64,000 nucleotides of DNA from Euglena gracilis (Eukaryota > Euglenida > Euglenophyceae > Euglenales). Positions within the stretch are counted from its first letter, which is position 1, and every line of letters begins with the position of its first letter. A program made the translations under genes and the position numbers. The notes beneath the pieces are model-generated. The model searched no databases, had not been told where the DNA came from, and worked only from the letters and a program-made list of their open reading frames with translations. The stretch is from assembly GCA_039621445.1 (NCBI GenBank), contig CP154957.1:2226504-2290503 (forward strand), in the 5' to 3' direction. Of this stretch, positions 1 to 10,781 are shown piece by piece.

Positions 1-208
1 GGGGGGGGGGGGCTTTCCACTTTCAAAAAACCAGTCAGTCACTTTTCAAAAAAAAACCAGTGATCCATTTCCTACCCAGGGTCAGTCATGTTGGCCGCTC
101 GGCCAAAAAAAAAATACCAAAAATCAAAGGATTTTGGTCAAATTTTGGCCTTCGGCGCTGGGTGCACTTCCGGCCATTCCTGGCCGCCCCCCCCCCCTCC
201 GTCAGCAA

Positions 209-446
209 ATAAGAGTCGAACCATACCATTGCTTAAGGTGTGTCTGACCCCATCCCCAGGGGTCTGGAGCCAAAACCCAGTCAGTCAGTCCGAAAAACCC
301 AGTCAGTCCCCCCCCCCCCGGGTGATGTGAGGGGTCCCTGGTCACTCACCACACAAACAGGGCCAAAAGAAAAGTTAGCGCCGGCCATAAGCAGACAAGG
401 AGCCTCAGTCCAACTAGGGGGACCGAGAGACACACCTTAAACAATG
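209..446. mobile_element. TIR repeat family A, copy 1
   Basis: The ends are inverted repeats: ACCATACCATTGCTTAAG at the left, and its complement with a few mismatches (CTTAAACAATGGTGTGGT) at the right. The interior carries CCAGTCAGTC motifs and C-runs. Related copies lie at 8209-8475, 51031-51278 and 56862-56992. No clear target duplication was found, so the superfamily is unknown. Confidence 0.6.
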
Positions 447-558
447 GTGTGGTTTGGACTTCCCTGCATTTAAGAAGTGGGCCCGGACCCGAATTTGCCT
501 GTGTCTTCACCATGTCTGTGGGAGGTGTCCCAGAGAAAGTGAAGAACGGCATTTCTAC

Positions 559-575
559 CCCTAACCCTAACCCCG
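559..575. repeat. Short telomere-type repeat (CCCTAA)n
   Basis: About 2.7 units of CCCTAA, the complement of TTAGGG. It is short enough to be chance alone, but it matches four longer arrays in the window. Confidence 0.5.
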
Positions 576-797
576 ATTGTGCTTCTAAAAATAAAAAAAC
601 ACAGAAAAACGCCATCGAAACCACCATCACCTTGTGTTTAAGAAAACAGACACCCCAAATCAAAGGCTACCATTTAAATTTACGTGTGGGCCCATGTTTC
701 CGGGCATGTGTGTATTATTTGTGGGACACTGGCTGAGTGCACACAAGACCGCGCACATAGACATGCATGCCTCAACATCTAGATGGCACACGCCTGC

Positions 798-3700
798 GCT
801 GGGCATCTCCGTTTCCAGCTTCGAATAGTGGAAGATGCGCTCCACGGAATTCATCATCGTCTCCGTGTCTGCCACCAAGCGGATGCAGACCGTCATCGAC
901 TCCCGCATGTGACGGCTTCCGGGACAGGGAGTGCTCCAGAACGTCAAATTTGGGCACACTTGGGGGAGGGTTCTCGGAGTGCCTTGGGGTGGCTGTCAGA
1001 TGATGCCCTCCCTCCCAAATTTGGCTATTTGCAGGCGACCTTGGACCCCTCATAACTTCGAGGAGTTGGAGCTGAGGACCGCAAAGCTCTGATTTTTGAC
1101 CTGTGCAGGATTAGACATTTCTGTGCACCTTTGGATTTGTGAAAATATATTTCCTACCCTCCCCCCCCCCAGGAAACTGTCACCAGACAAGTCAGCAAGT
1201 ACCGAGGTGGGTGACAGGTCCAGTGGGTAGGACAGGTCAGCGAGTATGGGACCAGAGAAAGTTTGCAGGGGGGCACAGGTCAGAGGAAAAGCTGACATTC
1301 TTCAACCCCCCCAGCTGACATGAAAATCCAAAAATGCACATTTTTTCATACATCTGTGATCAGAAGCTGGACAAAAATGAGCGAGCAAGTTTTTCAGCTC
1401 GGAAATGTGCTTTTTTTCAACAAAAAGTGGTGAAAAATCTCAACCAGGGAATTTCTTAAGGACCCCCCGGGGGGGGGGGGTCCAGCCTCCGGCTGGCAAA
1501 AAGGCTGCTGGCTGGATTTGAGCTGCTGGCTGACCCCCCCCCTGGGGGGGTGGGGGGGGAGGGGGGGGTCCGGGGCTGGAGCGGGCTGGGCTGGGCTGGG
1601 TCGAGGAAAAACAAAATTTTCTAACACATTTTGGCCATTTTCGACATTTTGATGGGTGGAGCTAGATCAAGGCTGGGGGGCTGTGATGGAGGGGCTGTGA
1701 TGAGGGGGAAAAATGCAGGGATAAGTGAGCTGGACAGCCCAGTTGGCTGGCCGGCCTGCGGCCGGCTGGCCCGGCCTCCGGCCGGGCTGGACCCGACTTT
1801 ATTTCACTCGACCCCGGGGGGGGGGGGCTCCCAGCCCAAATTTGGGCTGCTGGCTGGATTTGAGCTGCTGGCTGGCTGGACCCCCCCCCGGGGGGTAGGG
1901 TACCCTCCGGCTTAAGAAATTCCCTGATCTCAACAGTACAAAGACAGGAAACAGGTTTCTATGAGGTCAGGTTAGCGGGTACAGAGGATAGAGGACAGCT
2001 TTCTGGGGGTGGCAGGTACTATCCAACAAATTTTAAATTTTGAAACTAACATCTTTGTGGGTTTTATGGGCGTTTTTTTTTTGCGGTCTCTTGCGGTCTC
2101 TTGCCAATTAGCCAAGGAAAGGGGAGGCACCACCCCCTTGGGGGGGGGGGGATCGGTGCCTTTCTGGTTGGGCCAAAAAGTAGCCAAAAATGGGCTTTCC
2201 TGGGCTTCCGGCGCCAGAAGTGCCTTGGCCGAGTGCCCAGGCACTTTTGGCCGTGTGCCCTCCCCCCCCCCCGGGTCGAATATAGGTGCCTTGGAGTGCC
2301 TGCCCGGGCAGGCACTCCCCCGGGGTGGGGCTGGAACCACCTTTAAATTCAGCCTGGCCTGGAGGGGAGGAGAACCGAGGGTTGGATTCATTGGGCAGGA
2401 TTCGTCTGAAAAAATGTGTCTTGTCGGGGCTACCGACGTCTTCGGCGCCAGCGTGCTTGGGAAATGTATGTGTCCCACATTGTCAGGAGGTCTCCATGCA
2501 GTCCCCTCTGGGCCCAATCGGAACCAAAGGGTGGGGTCTTCCTGACCTTCAACTTCAGCCTGCGCTTTTCTGTGACAGCCAAGGTACCACTGGGGAGGGC
2601 ATGGCTGCAGTCGCATGGGCTGAGCCATGGCCAGCGCATATGTGAGGCACAGTCCGCTCAAGCCGGGAGACAAGTGGGGTCCCGCCGCGATGCAGAACAG
2701 GGCCGTGCCGCACACGATGACCGCCGCAGACAGGTCCCGCACAGGGCCTTCGGAGCGCACCTGGGGACCACATCGCACCAATTCTGCACAGGATCCAAGC
2801 TACATGCCATCCAACCAGCGTCGCTTGAGGACCCCGGGCTCAGAGCTAGGCCGGAGATGGGAACATTTGGCCGCTTTTGGCAATTGTTGGCCCAATTTGT
2901 AATATTTTTTTGAGGGGGGCATTGGCCCATTGTTTTTTGGCATTTTCCTCATGGTGGTAACCCCAACAAAATGCGAAATTAATTCACACAATTCATTCCA
3001 TCCTTACAGGACCAACGTCGTATCCAAAAAGATCGCATCTGACCGGGAAAGGGGGGGGTCAGGCCGATCGTTGGATGAGGGGGATTCGGGTGGGGGCGAC
3101 CCAGAAGAACGACACGGATGGGAAAGTCCTGGCCGAGCCAGAGCCCCAGCCAGCGGTTGGCGCAGTTCTGTGTCATAACCACAACTGCATTGCGGTCGAT
3201 GGCCTCCATGCCCTTCACGGCGAAGCGGGCCGCGGCGCGGTAGGCGCGGATGGTGCTGAGGCCGCCGAGGGTCTCCGACGGGGACGGGACTGCGTGGCGA
3301 GGGAATAATGGAGGCCATTGCGGGCAGACCACCATTCGGAGGATGGCACATTGCTGTGGCGTTCTGACAGGTACATGGAGGAGGCGGCGGAGGGTAAACA
3401 CGGGGGGGGGGGGGGGAAAGGGTTCGAAGCGCCAGAAGGAAAAAGGTTGATCTTTTAGGGGGTTCCGGTACCCCCAAGGGTCGGTCCGGACCTCCTTGGC
3501 AGGTGGGGGAGGAAGCAGACACCCCCTTCTGGTTCAGGAGGGGGGGAACCCCCGACCAAACCCCGTTCACCCACCTAATATCGAACCATGCGGGGGGGGG
3601 GGGGGTTGCATTACTGGGGATCGGGGACAAGTTCCCATCGATATCAGGACCTTGGTGCCTCTCCACCAGGCTTCTTTTTAAGACCCCCGGGGGGGGGAGG

Positions 3701-6700
3701 GGGGGTCCCCCCCACCCACCCAGGGTGGCGCGGGACCTCCCCCGGGGGGGGGGGGGGGGGGGCGGGGACCCCCCCCCAAAATCGGGCCCGTTAAAGGCAA
3801 TTTTCAAAAATTTTCGGCGCTTCGCACCGAAAAGGTATACCCAGCGCCTCTGGCGCGGGACCCCCCCCCCCAGGGGGGGGTATGGCCCGGACCCACCCAC
3901 CCACCCCCCGGGGGGGGGGGGGGTCAGGTGACTTAAAAAGAAGCCTGCTCTCCACAGACAGATGCTCTCTGGAATAAAAGCCACCACCATTTGGCTGGTG
4001 ATAGACGCCCTTCCAGCAGCTTCCACTCGCCAATTTGGACCAGCTGCAGCGCTGGCCACAAGAGACGATAAACCCTGAAAAAAATGCCTGGTTCGGACAC
4101 AATCATGGAAATAATAAAAGAGAATTAAAAAAAATTGGAGTCGGGGGGTCAGACCACCCCCCCCCCCCGTCCCCGTGTGCGAAACCATATTGCTCACTTT
4201 AGTACCCTGAACATGGCAAGTCAGCCGGTTCGGCACCAAGGTGCACTTCTCGGGTTCGTGACAACTCACCGGAACGACACCGGGATGACTTTCAGGATAA
4301 CAACATTTTCGGGGGGGGGGGGTTGGTGATGCAAACCACCTGGACCCCACCTGGTGTTGGCCCAATCGAAAGCATTCATTCTACCTAAATCTCACGCAAT
4401 GCCAGGAAAATGGGCGTAGATGGGGGACTTCGATATGGTCTGCAGCCGCTGGGGGCCAGCGCCTTCCCCCGTCAGGGGATTCATCTGCCTCCTCGGACAC
4501 CAAACAGGTTAACCAACACCCATGTCCCCAGAATGGGAGGGCTCAGTTTTGGGTCTCTGCTGGACCTGGGTCGGGATCCGGTTTCACTTGAGGGTGAACT
4601 TCCTCGCCTCACCCCGACACCTCCAGCGACCAGGAGTGTCACCACGACAGCAACTACCCCCCCCCCCCTCCAGATAAGTCAACAAGTACGACGCAGGAGA
4701 CAGGTCCAGAATTCAGTTAGCATACCCACCCCATGTGGAGGGAGGTTGCTTCTTGAAAAAAAGAAGCCTGGACATGTCTCTATGCGGACAGGTCAGTGAG
4801 TGAGGAAGAGGGGAAAGCTCAACAATTTTCGACCCCAGCCAATACGAACGAAACAATTTTTAATTTCACAAATTTGTGATCAGAAGCCTGCAAAAGAAGG
4901 TTTGCAGGTCTTTTTTTTTAAAAGCTCAGGAGATATGCTTTTTCAACAATGTGAAGAATATCAGAAAATTGTTAGGAGCCAGGTTAACGCGTCAAAGGTG
5001 GAAGGGTAGAAGACAAGTCCTTATGGGGACAGGTCAGTGAGTAAGTAACCCCCCAAATGAAATCACCCCTTGGGTAGATTGCTGATTCCCAAACTTAACA
5101 GCTCCAAATTTGCTGAAAATTGGGGCTGTGTACCGGGAGAGGCTACCTTCTCCGGGGGGGTTGGTATCCACCCCAAAGCAGTGGGTCGATAGTGTTCCCC
5201 TCCCATCCCTGCCTGCCAGAGCCCCCCCCCCCTGCTTGGGGGATCTGTCTTCGAGCACAGATGGAGTGCGAGGCAGGGCTGGGGCGGAGGTCGCGGGCGG
5301 CGCAGCGGAAGAAGCGCTGGAGGAACGCGTAGAAGCCGAAGACCGGCAGCAGCACGACAGCCTGCAGCGGGTTGCAGCCAGGGTTGCTTTCCCCGTTGCT
5401 TGTCCACCCCCCTGGGTTGGCCTGAAGGGACCCAGCGGAGCCAGCTGAGGAGGTCCCCGTCGGGGTCCGAGGCAGGCTAAGACCCCAGGGGGGGGGCGAC
5501 CCACCCGGCCCGGCACGGGACCCCCCTGGGGGGGACCCAAAAAAAATCGGGCCGTCCGAGGGCTTTTCCCAAAATTTGCGGCACTTCTTACCCCCCCCCC
5601 TATGTCCAACGACCAGTAACCTCTGTCCTCCGACCGGGGGGGGTGGTCGTTGGACATAGGGTAGTGACCAAAAAGGTGTCCTCTGACCGGGGGGGTGGTC
5701 GTTGGACATGGGGTCAAAAAAAAGTTGGTGGGTACCCGGGTCCCTACCCACCCAAAAATGCCCCAATTTTCCCTTCCGGCGCTTCGCGCCGAAAATTTTG
5801 GGCAATTTTGACAAATTTTTGTCCAAAAAGTGTCAAAAATGGCATTTTGGCCAAATTTTTGGCCAATTTTTGGGCAAAATTTTTCGTCCCGGCGCTTCGC
5901 GCCGGGACCAAAAATTTGGTCAAACCTCCGAAAAGGTGTCCTCCGACCGGGGGGGTGGTCATTGGACATAGGGGGGTCGTTGGACATAGGGGGGGGGGGT
6001 ACCAAAACCCATACCCGGGCATCCGGCCCGGGATGCCGCCCCGGGGGTCTGGTCCCCAGACCCCCCCAACCGCCCCGGGGGTCTTCTGGCTTAAAAAAAG
6101 AAGCCTGGTCCGAGGATAAGGTGGGTGAGCTGCTTGTACCCCCCCCCCGGGTGAAGCTGGATGAACCCCACCCACCCCACCACCCCCACCAAGCGGCGGA
6201 GCGAGAAAAAACCCTGGTTGAGGGCGACCATGGTGAGCACCGCCCCGGCGAGGTTGAGCAGCGTGCGCAGCACCCCGGCCAGCTTCTCCGCCAGGTTGGT
6301 GTCCACGCTGTTGACGTCGCTGGCGAAGCGGTTGACGAGGCGGCCGACGGGCGTGGGGGCAAGGGGCTGCTGCCCCTTTGACTCCAGGCCAGGCTTGACC
6401 GAAAATGCCCATGACCCATCCACGTGAGGGATTCCACGAGGGGAGCCCCTGAGGGTGTCACGGAAAAAAAACATTTTTTAAAAAAAACCTCAAAAACCCC
6501 ATTTCCCCCAACTTTACAGACAACAGTATGTGTTCGGCTAGACCCATTCCTAGATTCTTGGCACCCTGGGAGGGGACCCCCTCTGGCATGTTGCAAAGTA
6601 AACGACTGGGCACAGGGTTGTACAGGTCACCTAACGCTCACACATAAACACGCACACACGCGTGCAGACTCGTCGCATTCTTTGCACTTGGGCCTATACT

Positions 6701-9700
6701 CTTTGGCCGTTTTCCCTGGGCAAATTTGATTATTGGATTGTATTCCTGAATTTTTAGGATTATTTAGCCCTGCCAGGACCCCAAAGCAACCTCTGGTGTG
6801 TAAGCAGGGGCTGCCCCCCCTCCCTTGTCCTTGACACGCCAAAGTACAGGGAAAGTGGTGTGCCATGGAAAAGCCATATCCAGGGGGGGGGAATAATTGA
6901 TATCGGAGGCCTTCGGAAAAATTGCGGAAAAATTGCGGAAAAATTGCGGAAATTGCGGAAAAATTGCGGAAAAATTGATATCGGGTATACACATTTCTGT
7001 CTGAGGGGACTTAGAAAATTTTCAATTGTGAGGTTCAGAACACCGCAACACCCACGTCGATGCAGGCGAGCACAAATCAACACGCTTGATGTTCTTTGCA
7101 CAGGTGGGACGCACCCAATTCTGTAACCAGTGGTGCACCTGTGAGAAAAATTGGTAAACTGAGGGGAAAAAAAACAACAAAACACAATAGCACACCTGTT
7201 GATCCATTTGAAGAATGGCTTGAACTCATTGCATCTTCCACCTTCGGTGGTGGGAAAAAAATTCTGCGGAAAAAAAAATGGGAAAAAATTGCGGAAAAAT
7301 TGCGGAAATTGCGGAAAAATTGCGGAAAATTGCGGAAATTGCGGAAAATTGCGGAAATTGCGGAAAAATTGCGGATATCAATTTTTCCCCCCCCTGCATA
7401 TCAAGGACAGGGGGGGAATGGTCCTATCATCCTGCCAGCCAGACCTTCACAATGTGAATACAGCCACGTATTTTAACCCACATTTGGCAGCTCCAGCGGT
7501 GCCTTTGGGGTTCTTGTTCTTATTTTCCCAAGGTGTTGGAAGTGTTGGTGTGGCCTGGAGAGGTGGTGCTCAGAAAAGGTCAGCAAAATGACAAAATAAA
7601 TCCTGGGTTCTGTGACGTGCAGCTTTTCTCCTGAAATGAAATTTATTTAATGTGCACAGGAATGAATCAACATCGTTGCACCACACCACACCAAATTTCA
7701 TAAGGAAAAGCAATACAAATATTTTTTGGGAAAGATGACCTTGAAAAAGGATGTAAGGTTCAAGATGTGGTGCTTGGACAAAGGTGTGCTCAGATAGGGG
7801 TTTCTTTAAAAAAAATGGGGGGTCCCACAGGAAGGTGGAAAAAGGTGCTGGCTGGAAAACAGGTGCTGGATTGACCCTCCCCCTGGGGGTGGGGGTCCAG
7901 GGAAGGGGGCAGGTTAAAAAAATACAAATCCAGCTGGGTTAGAACTGTTCAGTCAAAATTGCCAGATGACCATTTGGCCATTTTCGAGAATTCTCTTCAC
8001 TTTGCGCCCAAAAATTTTCTTGCCAGGCTGGCTCCAACTTAATGTCAGCGGACCCCGGGGGGGGGTCTGAAAGTCAGCTGGGAAGTGATGGCTAGAAAAA
8101 AAGGTGCTGGCTGGTTGGACCCGGGGAGGGGGGCTGGGCCCCCTCCAGCGTTTTTTTTTAAAAAAACACTGGCCCTAGGAAATTAGCTTCGGAAAATTGT
8201 CGAGTTCAGAGCATACCATTACTTATTGACCCGGGGGGGGTCACTTTTTATTTTCAAAATGACCAGTTGGTCAAGTCTCCAACTTCCCACCCCCCCACAG
8301 AGGGGGGGGGGTCGGTCACTCTGGCCACTCAGACCAAAATGGCTCGAAATCAATGGATTCTGGCCAAAAACCCCGGCACTGGGTGGCCATTTTTGGCCAA
8401 TCCTGGCCGCCTCCCGGGGGGGGGTGGGGGTCTGGAGCCAAAAACATCGGACACACCTTAAGCAGTTGTTTGGTTCAAAGAGTTCCCTACGGTTTCCCGG
8501 GTGGGGTGAGAGTTGGCATGACCCCCCCCCAATTTCCAATCCAGCCAAAAAAAAACAAAAGAAAACACCAAATCCAAAAGGCACTTTCAAAAGTGACAAG
8601 ATTTGTGGCTTTTGGCCTGGTGTGGGCCAAAAAGGTCAAAGTTGAAGTTGTGGGGGAAGGCAAGTTTGTCAGTGCAGAGGGGGAGAACAACCCTCTGAGA
8701 CGAGGAGGACAAATCGGCGAGGACGGGGGGGGGGGGGTAGGTGTAGGTGTATAACGGAAATGAAATCCTCCCCGCGAGGAAGCCCTTGAGGGGTGTCGAA
8801 GAACGCCAGCGGGCACCGGGCCACGCAGTCCAGCATGTCGCGGTGCAGTGCCCGGGAGCCCGGCACCGTGACGAGCGCGACGCAGACGCAGCTGGCGCAC
8901 TGCGCCAGGACGGGGGCGGGGCTGCCGTCCTAGGGGTAGGACCCCTCCTCCGGTCCAGGGGAGGGCACCCCCCTCTGGGACCCCCCCCCACCTAAACTCC
9001 ATACGCCATATTATCGAAGCCTGGGGCCGGAGCAACCCACCCACTCTGGGTCACCAATCCCAAAAAATCCCTGGACGGAATGCAGGCCAAGGGGGCAAGC
9101 GAAAAGAGGAGGGACCACCTGGCACGCCCATCAATGGGTTATCTTTGGGAACTGCTTTGACTGCTTTAACGAACGAAATTTTTTAGCAACCTATCCCCGA
9201 CCCGAAAAGTATTCCTTAGGGAGGCCGGCTGAAGGACCCCCAGGGGACCGGGTCCCCCCCGGGTGAACCCACTCCGGGGGGGGGGGTACCAGCTGTACCC
9301 CAAAAACCGGGGGGAAAAAAGCCCAAATCCAGATGGGTTGGGATTCTTCAGCCAGGATTTGGAGGTGAAACTCCAAACAAACCAAACGCCATTTTCGGCC
9401 ACTTTTGGCCCCGTTTCCCCAAATTTTTCAGCGCCTCTTCCGGTCCAGCCCGGCTTCACATCGCCCTCATTTCGGAGGACCCCCGCACTTGCAGCGGCCC
9501 CGGGCATCTGTTGGGGGGAGGTACTCATTGAACACAAATGGGGAATTGGCTTTAAAAAGAAGCTTCCACCTCTCCAAGTGTGATGGTTAGGACAGCCCAG
9601 GCGGTCCCAAAGGTGAGGCCGGCGAAGATGCGCAGGTACCAAGGGGTGGGGTGGTCAAACCTGTGGATTCGCTTGGTGGCCCCCGGGAGGGGGGCACTTT

Positions 9701-10080
9701 TTCCTGAGGCCAAACCCACCCACACCACCACCATTTTATTCGAAAACACACCCACGACCCCCCCCCTCCCGGAGGTCAATTTGTCCACCCACCCAACTAA
9801 AACCCACCTGGAATTGGCTGAAAAAAATTTCTGCAGCCAAACTTTCGGCCCAAAAGACTAACCTAAAAAAACCATGGCGCCATGGCGCACCACAACCCCC
9901 CCCCCCCGGGGGGTCCAGCAGCCCCATCCACCCACCCACCACCGTTCAGTGAATCCATGGTCGGGGTGGGCCGCCTCGCCCTGGGAAGCCCAGTGGGACA
10001 GGAAGAGGTCGGACGCGATGCCGATCGCCTTGATGAGGATCCCCGGCGGGGCGGCGAGGGCGGTAGGGGAGGGCTCCACT
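798..10080 (-). CDS. ABCC/MRP-type ABC transporter, second membrane domain (multi-exon, partial)
   Basis: Eight exons, in gene order: about 10080-9943, 9660-9570, 8899-8792, 6366-6213, 5361-5254, 3289-3135, 2760-2626, 899-798. Together they read as the second transmembrane domain of an ABCC exporter: IASDLFLSHWASQ, then YLRIFAGLTFGTAWAVL, LHRDMLDCVARCPLAFFDT, TPVGRLVNRFASDVNSVDT (the family's FFDTTPxGRxxNRFxxD segment), FYAFLQRFFRCAARDL, ETLGGLSTIRAYRAA with NRWLGLWL, GLSGLCLTYALAM, and TETMMNSVERIFHYS. Phase is consistent across exon 1/2 (phase 2) and exon 7/8 (phase 0). The exon 7 donor is GC (ATG|GCTCAG). The nucleotide-binding domain that should follow the SVER segment lies left of the window. 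No exon of the first half (TMD1-NBD1) is recognisable upstream, where the palindrome begins only 0.7 kb away. Known family role: ATP-driven export of organic anions or conjugates across a membrane. The exon 3/4 junction is not resolved. It could be a half-size or truncated gene. Confidence 0.86.
1160..2010. repeat. Dispersed intronic repeat family C, copy 1
   Basis: Contains AGGAAACTGTC near the left end, several GACAGGTCAGCGAGTA-like motifs, a CATCTGTGATCAGAAGCTGG block and an inverted GACAGCTTTCTGGGGG at the right end. The same order of motifs recurs at 4665-5045 and 52618-53000. It lies on the ABCC side of the window, left of exon 7. No coding potential is seen. Confidence 0.55.
3667..3947. 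mobile_element. MITE-like element with 16-bp TIR and 8-bp target duplication
   Basis: The ends are perfect inverted repeats, CAGGCTTCTTTTTAAG and CTTAAAAAGAAGCCTG, flanked by the direct repeat CTCTCCAC (3659-3666 and 3948-3955). The interior is G/C-run-rich, has no long ORF and includes a TTCGGCGCTTCGCACCGAAAA hairpin-like block. TIRs starting CAGG with 8-bp duplications are typical of non-autonomous hAT elements, and several introner families also make 8-bp duplications. It sits in the intron between ABCC exons 5 and 6. Confidence 0.85.
4665..5045. repeat. Dispersed intronic repeat family C, copy 2
   Basis: Shares the GATAAGTCAACAAGTA, GGACAGGTCAGTGAGT and TTTGTGATCAGAAGCCTG motifs with copies at 1160-2010 and 52618-53000, in the same order. 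Non-coding. Confidence 0.5.
5473..6107. mobile_element. MITE-like element, CAGGCT TIR, 8-bp target duplication
   Basis: Begins CAGGCTAAGACCCC and ends TTAAAAAAAGAAGCCTG, flanked by the exact 8-bp direct repeat GTCCGAGG (5465-5472 and 6108-6115). The terminal CAGGCT/AGCCTG matches the element at 3667-3947. The interior holds the inverted TCCAACGACC/GGTCGTTGGA motif several times and two GGCGCTTCGCGCC hairpins about 110 bp apart. It lies in the intron between ABCC exons 4 and 5. About 400 bp of its interior recurs near-identically at 57250-57650. Confidence 0.85.
6881..7396. mobile_element. Poly-G-ended TIR element with AATTGCGG array
   Basis: Starts CAGGGGGGGGG followed by AATAATTGATATC, and ends with the complement (GATATCAATTTTT, C-run, TG). 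It is flanked by the 6-bp direct repeat CATATC (6875-6880 and 7397-7402). The interior has two tandem arrays of AATTGCGGAA units (about 6913-6975 and 7283-7373). It lies in the large ABCC intron between exons 3 and 4. Non-coding. Confidence 0.78.
7400..8208. other. ABCC intron, no gene seen
   Basis: Part of the large intron between ABCC exons 3 and 4. A/G-rich, with two G-runs near 8050-8130. One short minus-strand open stretch after CTCTCCAG (about 7560-7470) was not accepted, because it would interrupt the continuous ABCC reading. Confidence 0.5.
8209..8475. mobile_element. TIR repeat family A, copy 2
   Basis: Left end GCATACCATTACTTATTGACC, right end ACACCTTAAGCAGTTGTTTGG. Same outline as the copies at 209-446, 51031-51278 and 56862-56992, with the same internal TCACTTT and GGCCAAAAA segments. 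Confidence 0.55.
9661..9942 (-). repeat. ABCC intron 1, member of a dispersed intron family
   Basis: Both borders are fixed by codon phase: the donor is ACG|GTGGTGGG and the acceptor CCACAG|GTTTG. On the plus strand it contains GGGGGGCACTTTTTCC, then CCCAAACCCACCCAC-like sequence and TTCGAAAA. The same order recurs at about 40235-40310 and, in part, at 40450-40510, 49400-49480 and 27010-27080, each near an ATTCAYT-AAC motif. An intron whose body is repeated elsewhere is what introner elements look like. Confidence 0.6.
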
Positions 10081-10329
10081 TGGCCACAGGCACCCCCCCC
10101 GTCCCAGTGAAGCACCGCCTCACTGGGCCTCTTTTGAAAACCCCCAGCGCAGGACAAGGGATATTTTTTCAACTCCTGGGGGGTCCCTCCACACCCGCCT
10201 CTGGGAGCAGGCACCCCCCGGGGTCGGACGTGTTTGCCAGACCAAATTTCTAGCCCTAGCGCAGCAACCCCCCGAGGTCCTTGAAGAGACGTATTCCCCC
10301 TAGGGGGGGGGGTCCTTGCTCCCGCCAGA

Positions 10330-10420
10330 GGCGGGGTTTTGGCCATTTTTGCCCTTTTTTTTCGGCGCAAAATGCCGGAATTTTTTTCACCCCAAAATTG
10401 ACCTCCAAAAAGTGGGTTCC
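10330..10420. repeat. GGCGC hairpin block
   Basis: CCCTTTTTTTTCGGCGC...GCCGGAATTTTTTTCACCCC with a CCAAAAAGTG tail. A diverged copy of the hairpin block seen intact at 5776-5905 and 57430-57560. Confidence 0.45.
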
Positions 10421-10756
10421 CCGGACCCCCCCCTCCGCAAGTGCCTCCCCACGCGCGGGGGTGTTGCTGCAAAAATCGGGGCTAGCTGCAGCAGCCCCCC
10501 TCCCGGGGGGGGGGGGTGCAAAGCCTTGAAGAGATGTTTGTTCCGTCGGACCCCCATCCAACACCCCCACTGGGGTCCAACCCCTCTGGAAGGGTGGAAT
10601 CGCCCAAAATCGGGCCATCTGAAGGCATTTTCCAAAAAAAAAATTTCGTTGGTTGGAGGTACGGTCCGAGGCCTGTCCAATAAAAGAAGTCAACTGGTCC
10701 CCGCAAACGTTCGGCGGGAAGGAGAAGAAAGGTTGGCCAAAACTGCGCATTCAAGG

Positions 10757-10781
10757 AACCCTAACCCTAACCCTAACCCTA
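10757..10781. repeat. Interstitial telomere-type array at the palindrome edge
   Basis: Four CCCTAA units ending exactly where the left palindrome arm begins (arm homology starts at 10778). On the other side of the palindrome the flank is unrelated and has no such array. Confidence 0.9.

Noticed and set aside
3004-4365. 453-codon minus-strand frame
   Set aside because: Dominated by translated G/C runs of an intronic MITE. The real ABCC exon within it is read in another frame.
5034-6596. 520-codon minus-strand frame
   Set aside because: It is an artefact of GC-rich, stop-poor intron repeats joining two short real ABCC exons in different frames.
6910-7380. CRISPR-like array of TTGCGGAAAA repeats
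   Set aside because: Units are contiguous 7-10-bp tandem repeats without spacers, inside a eukaryotic intron element.
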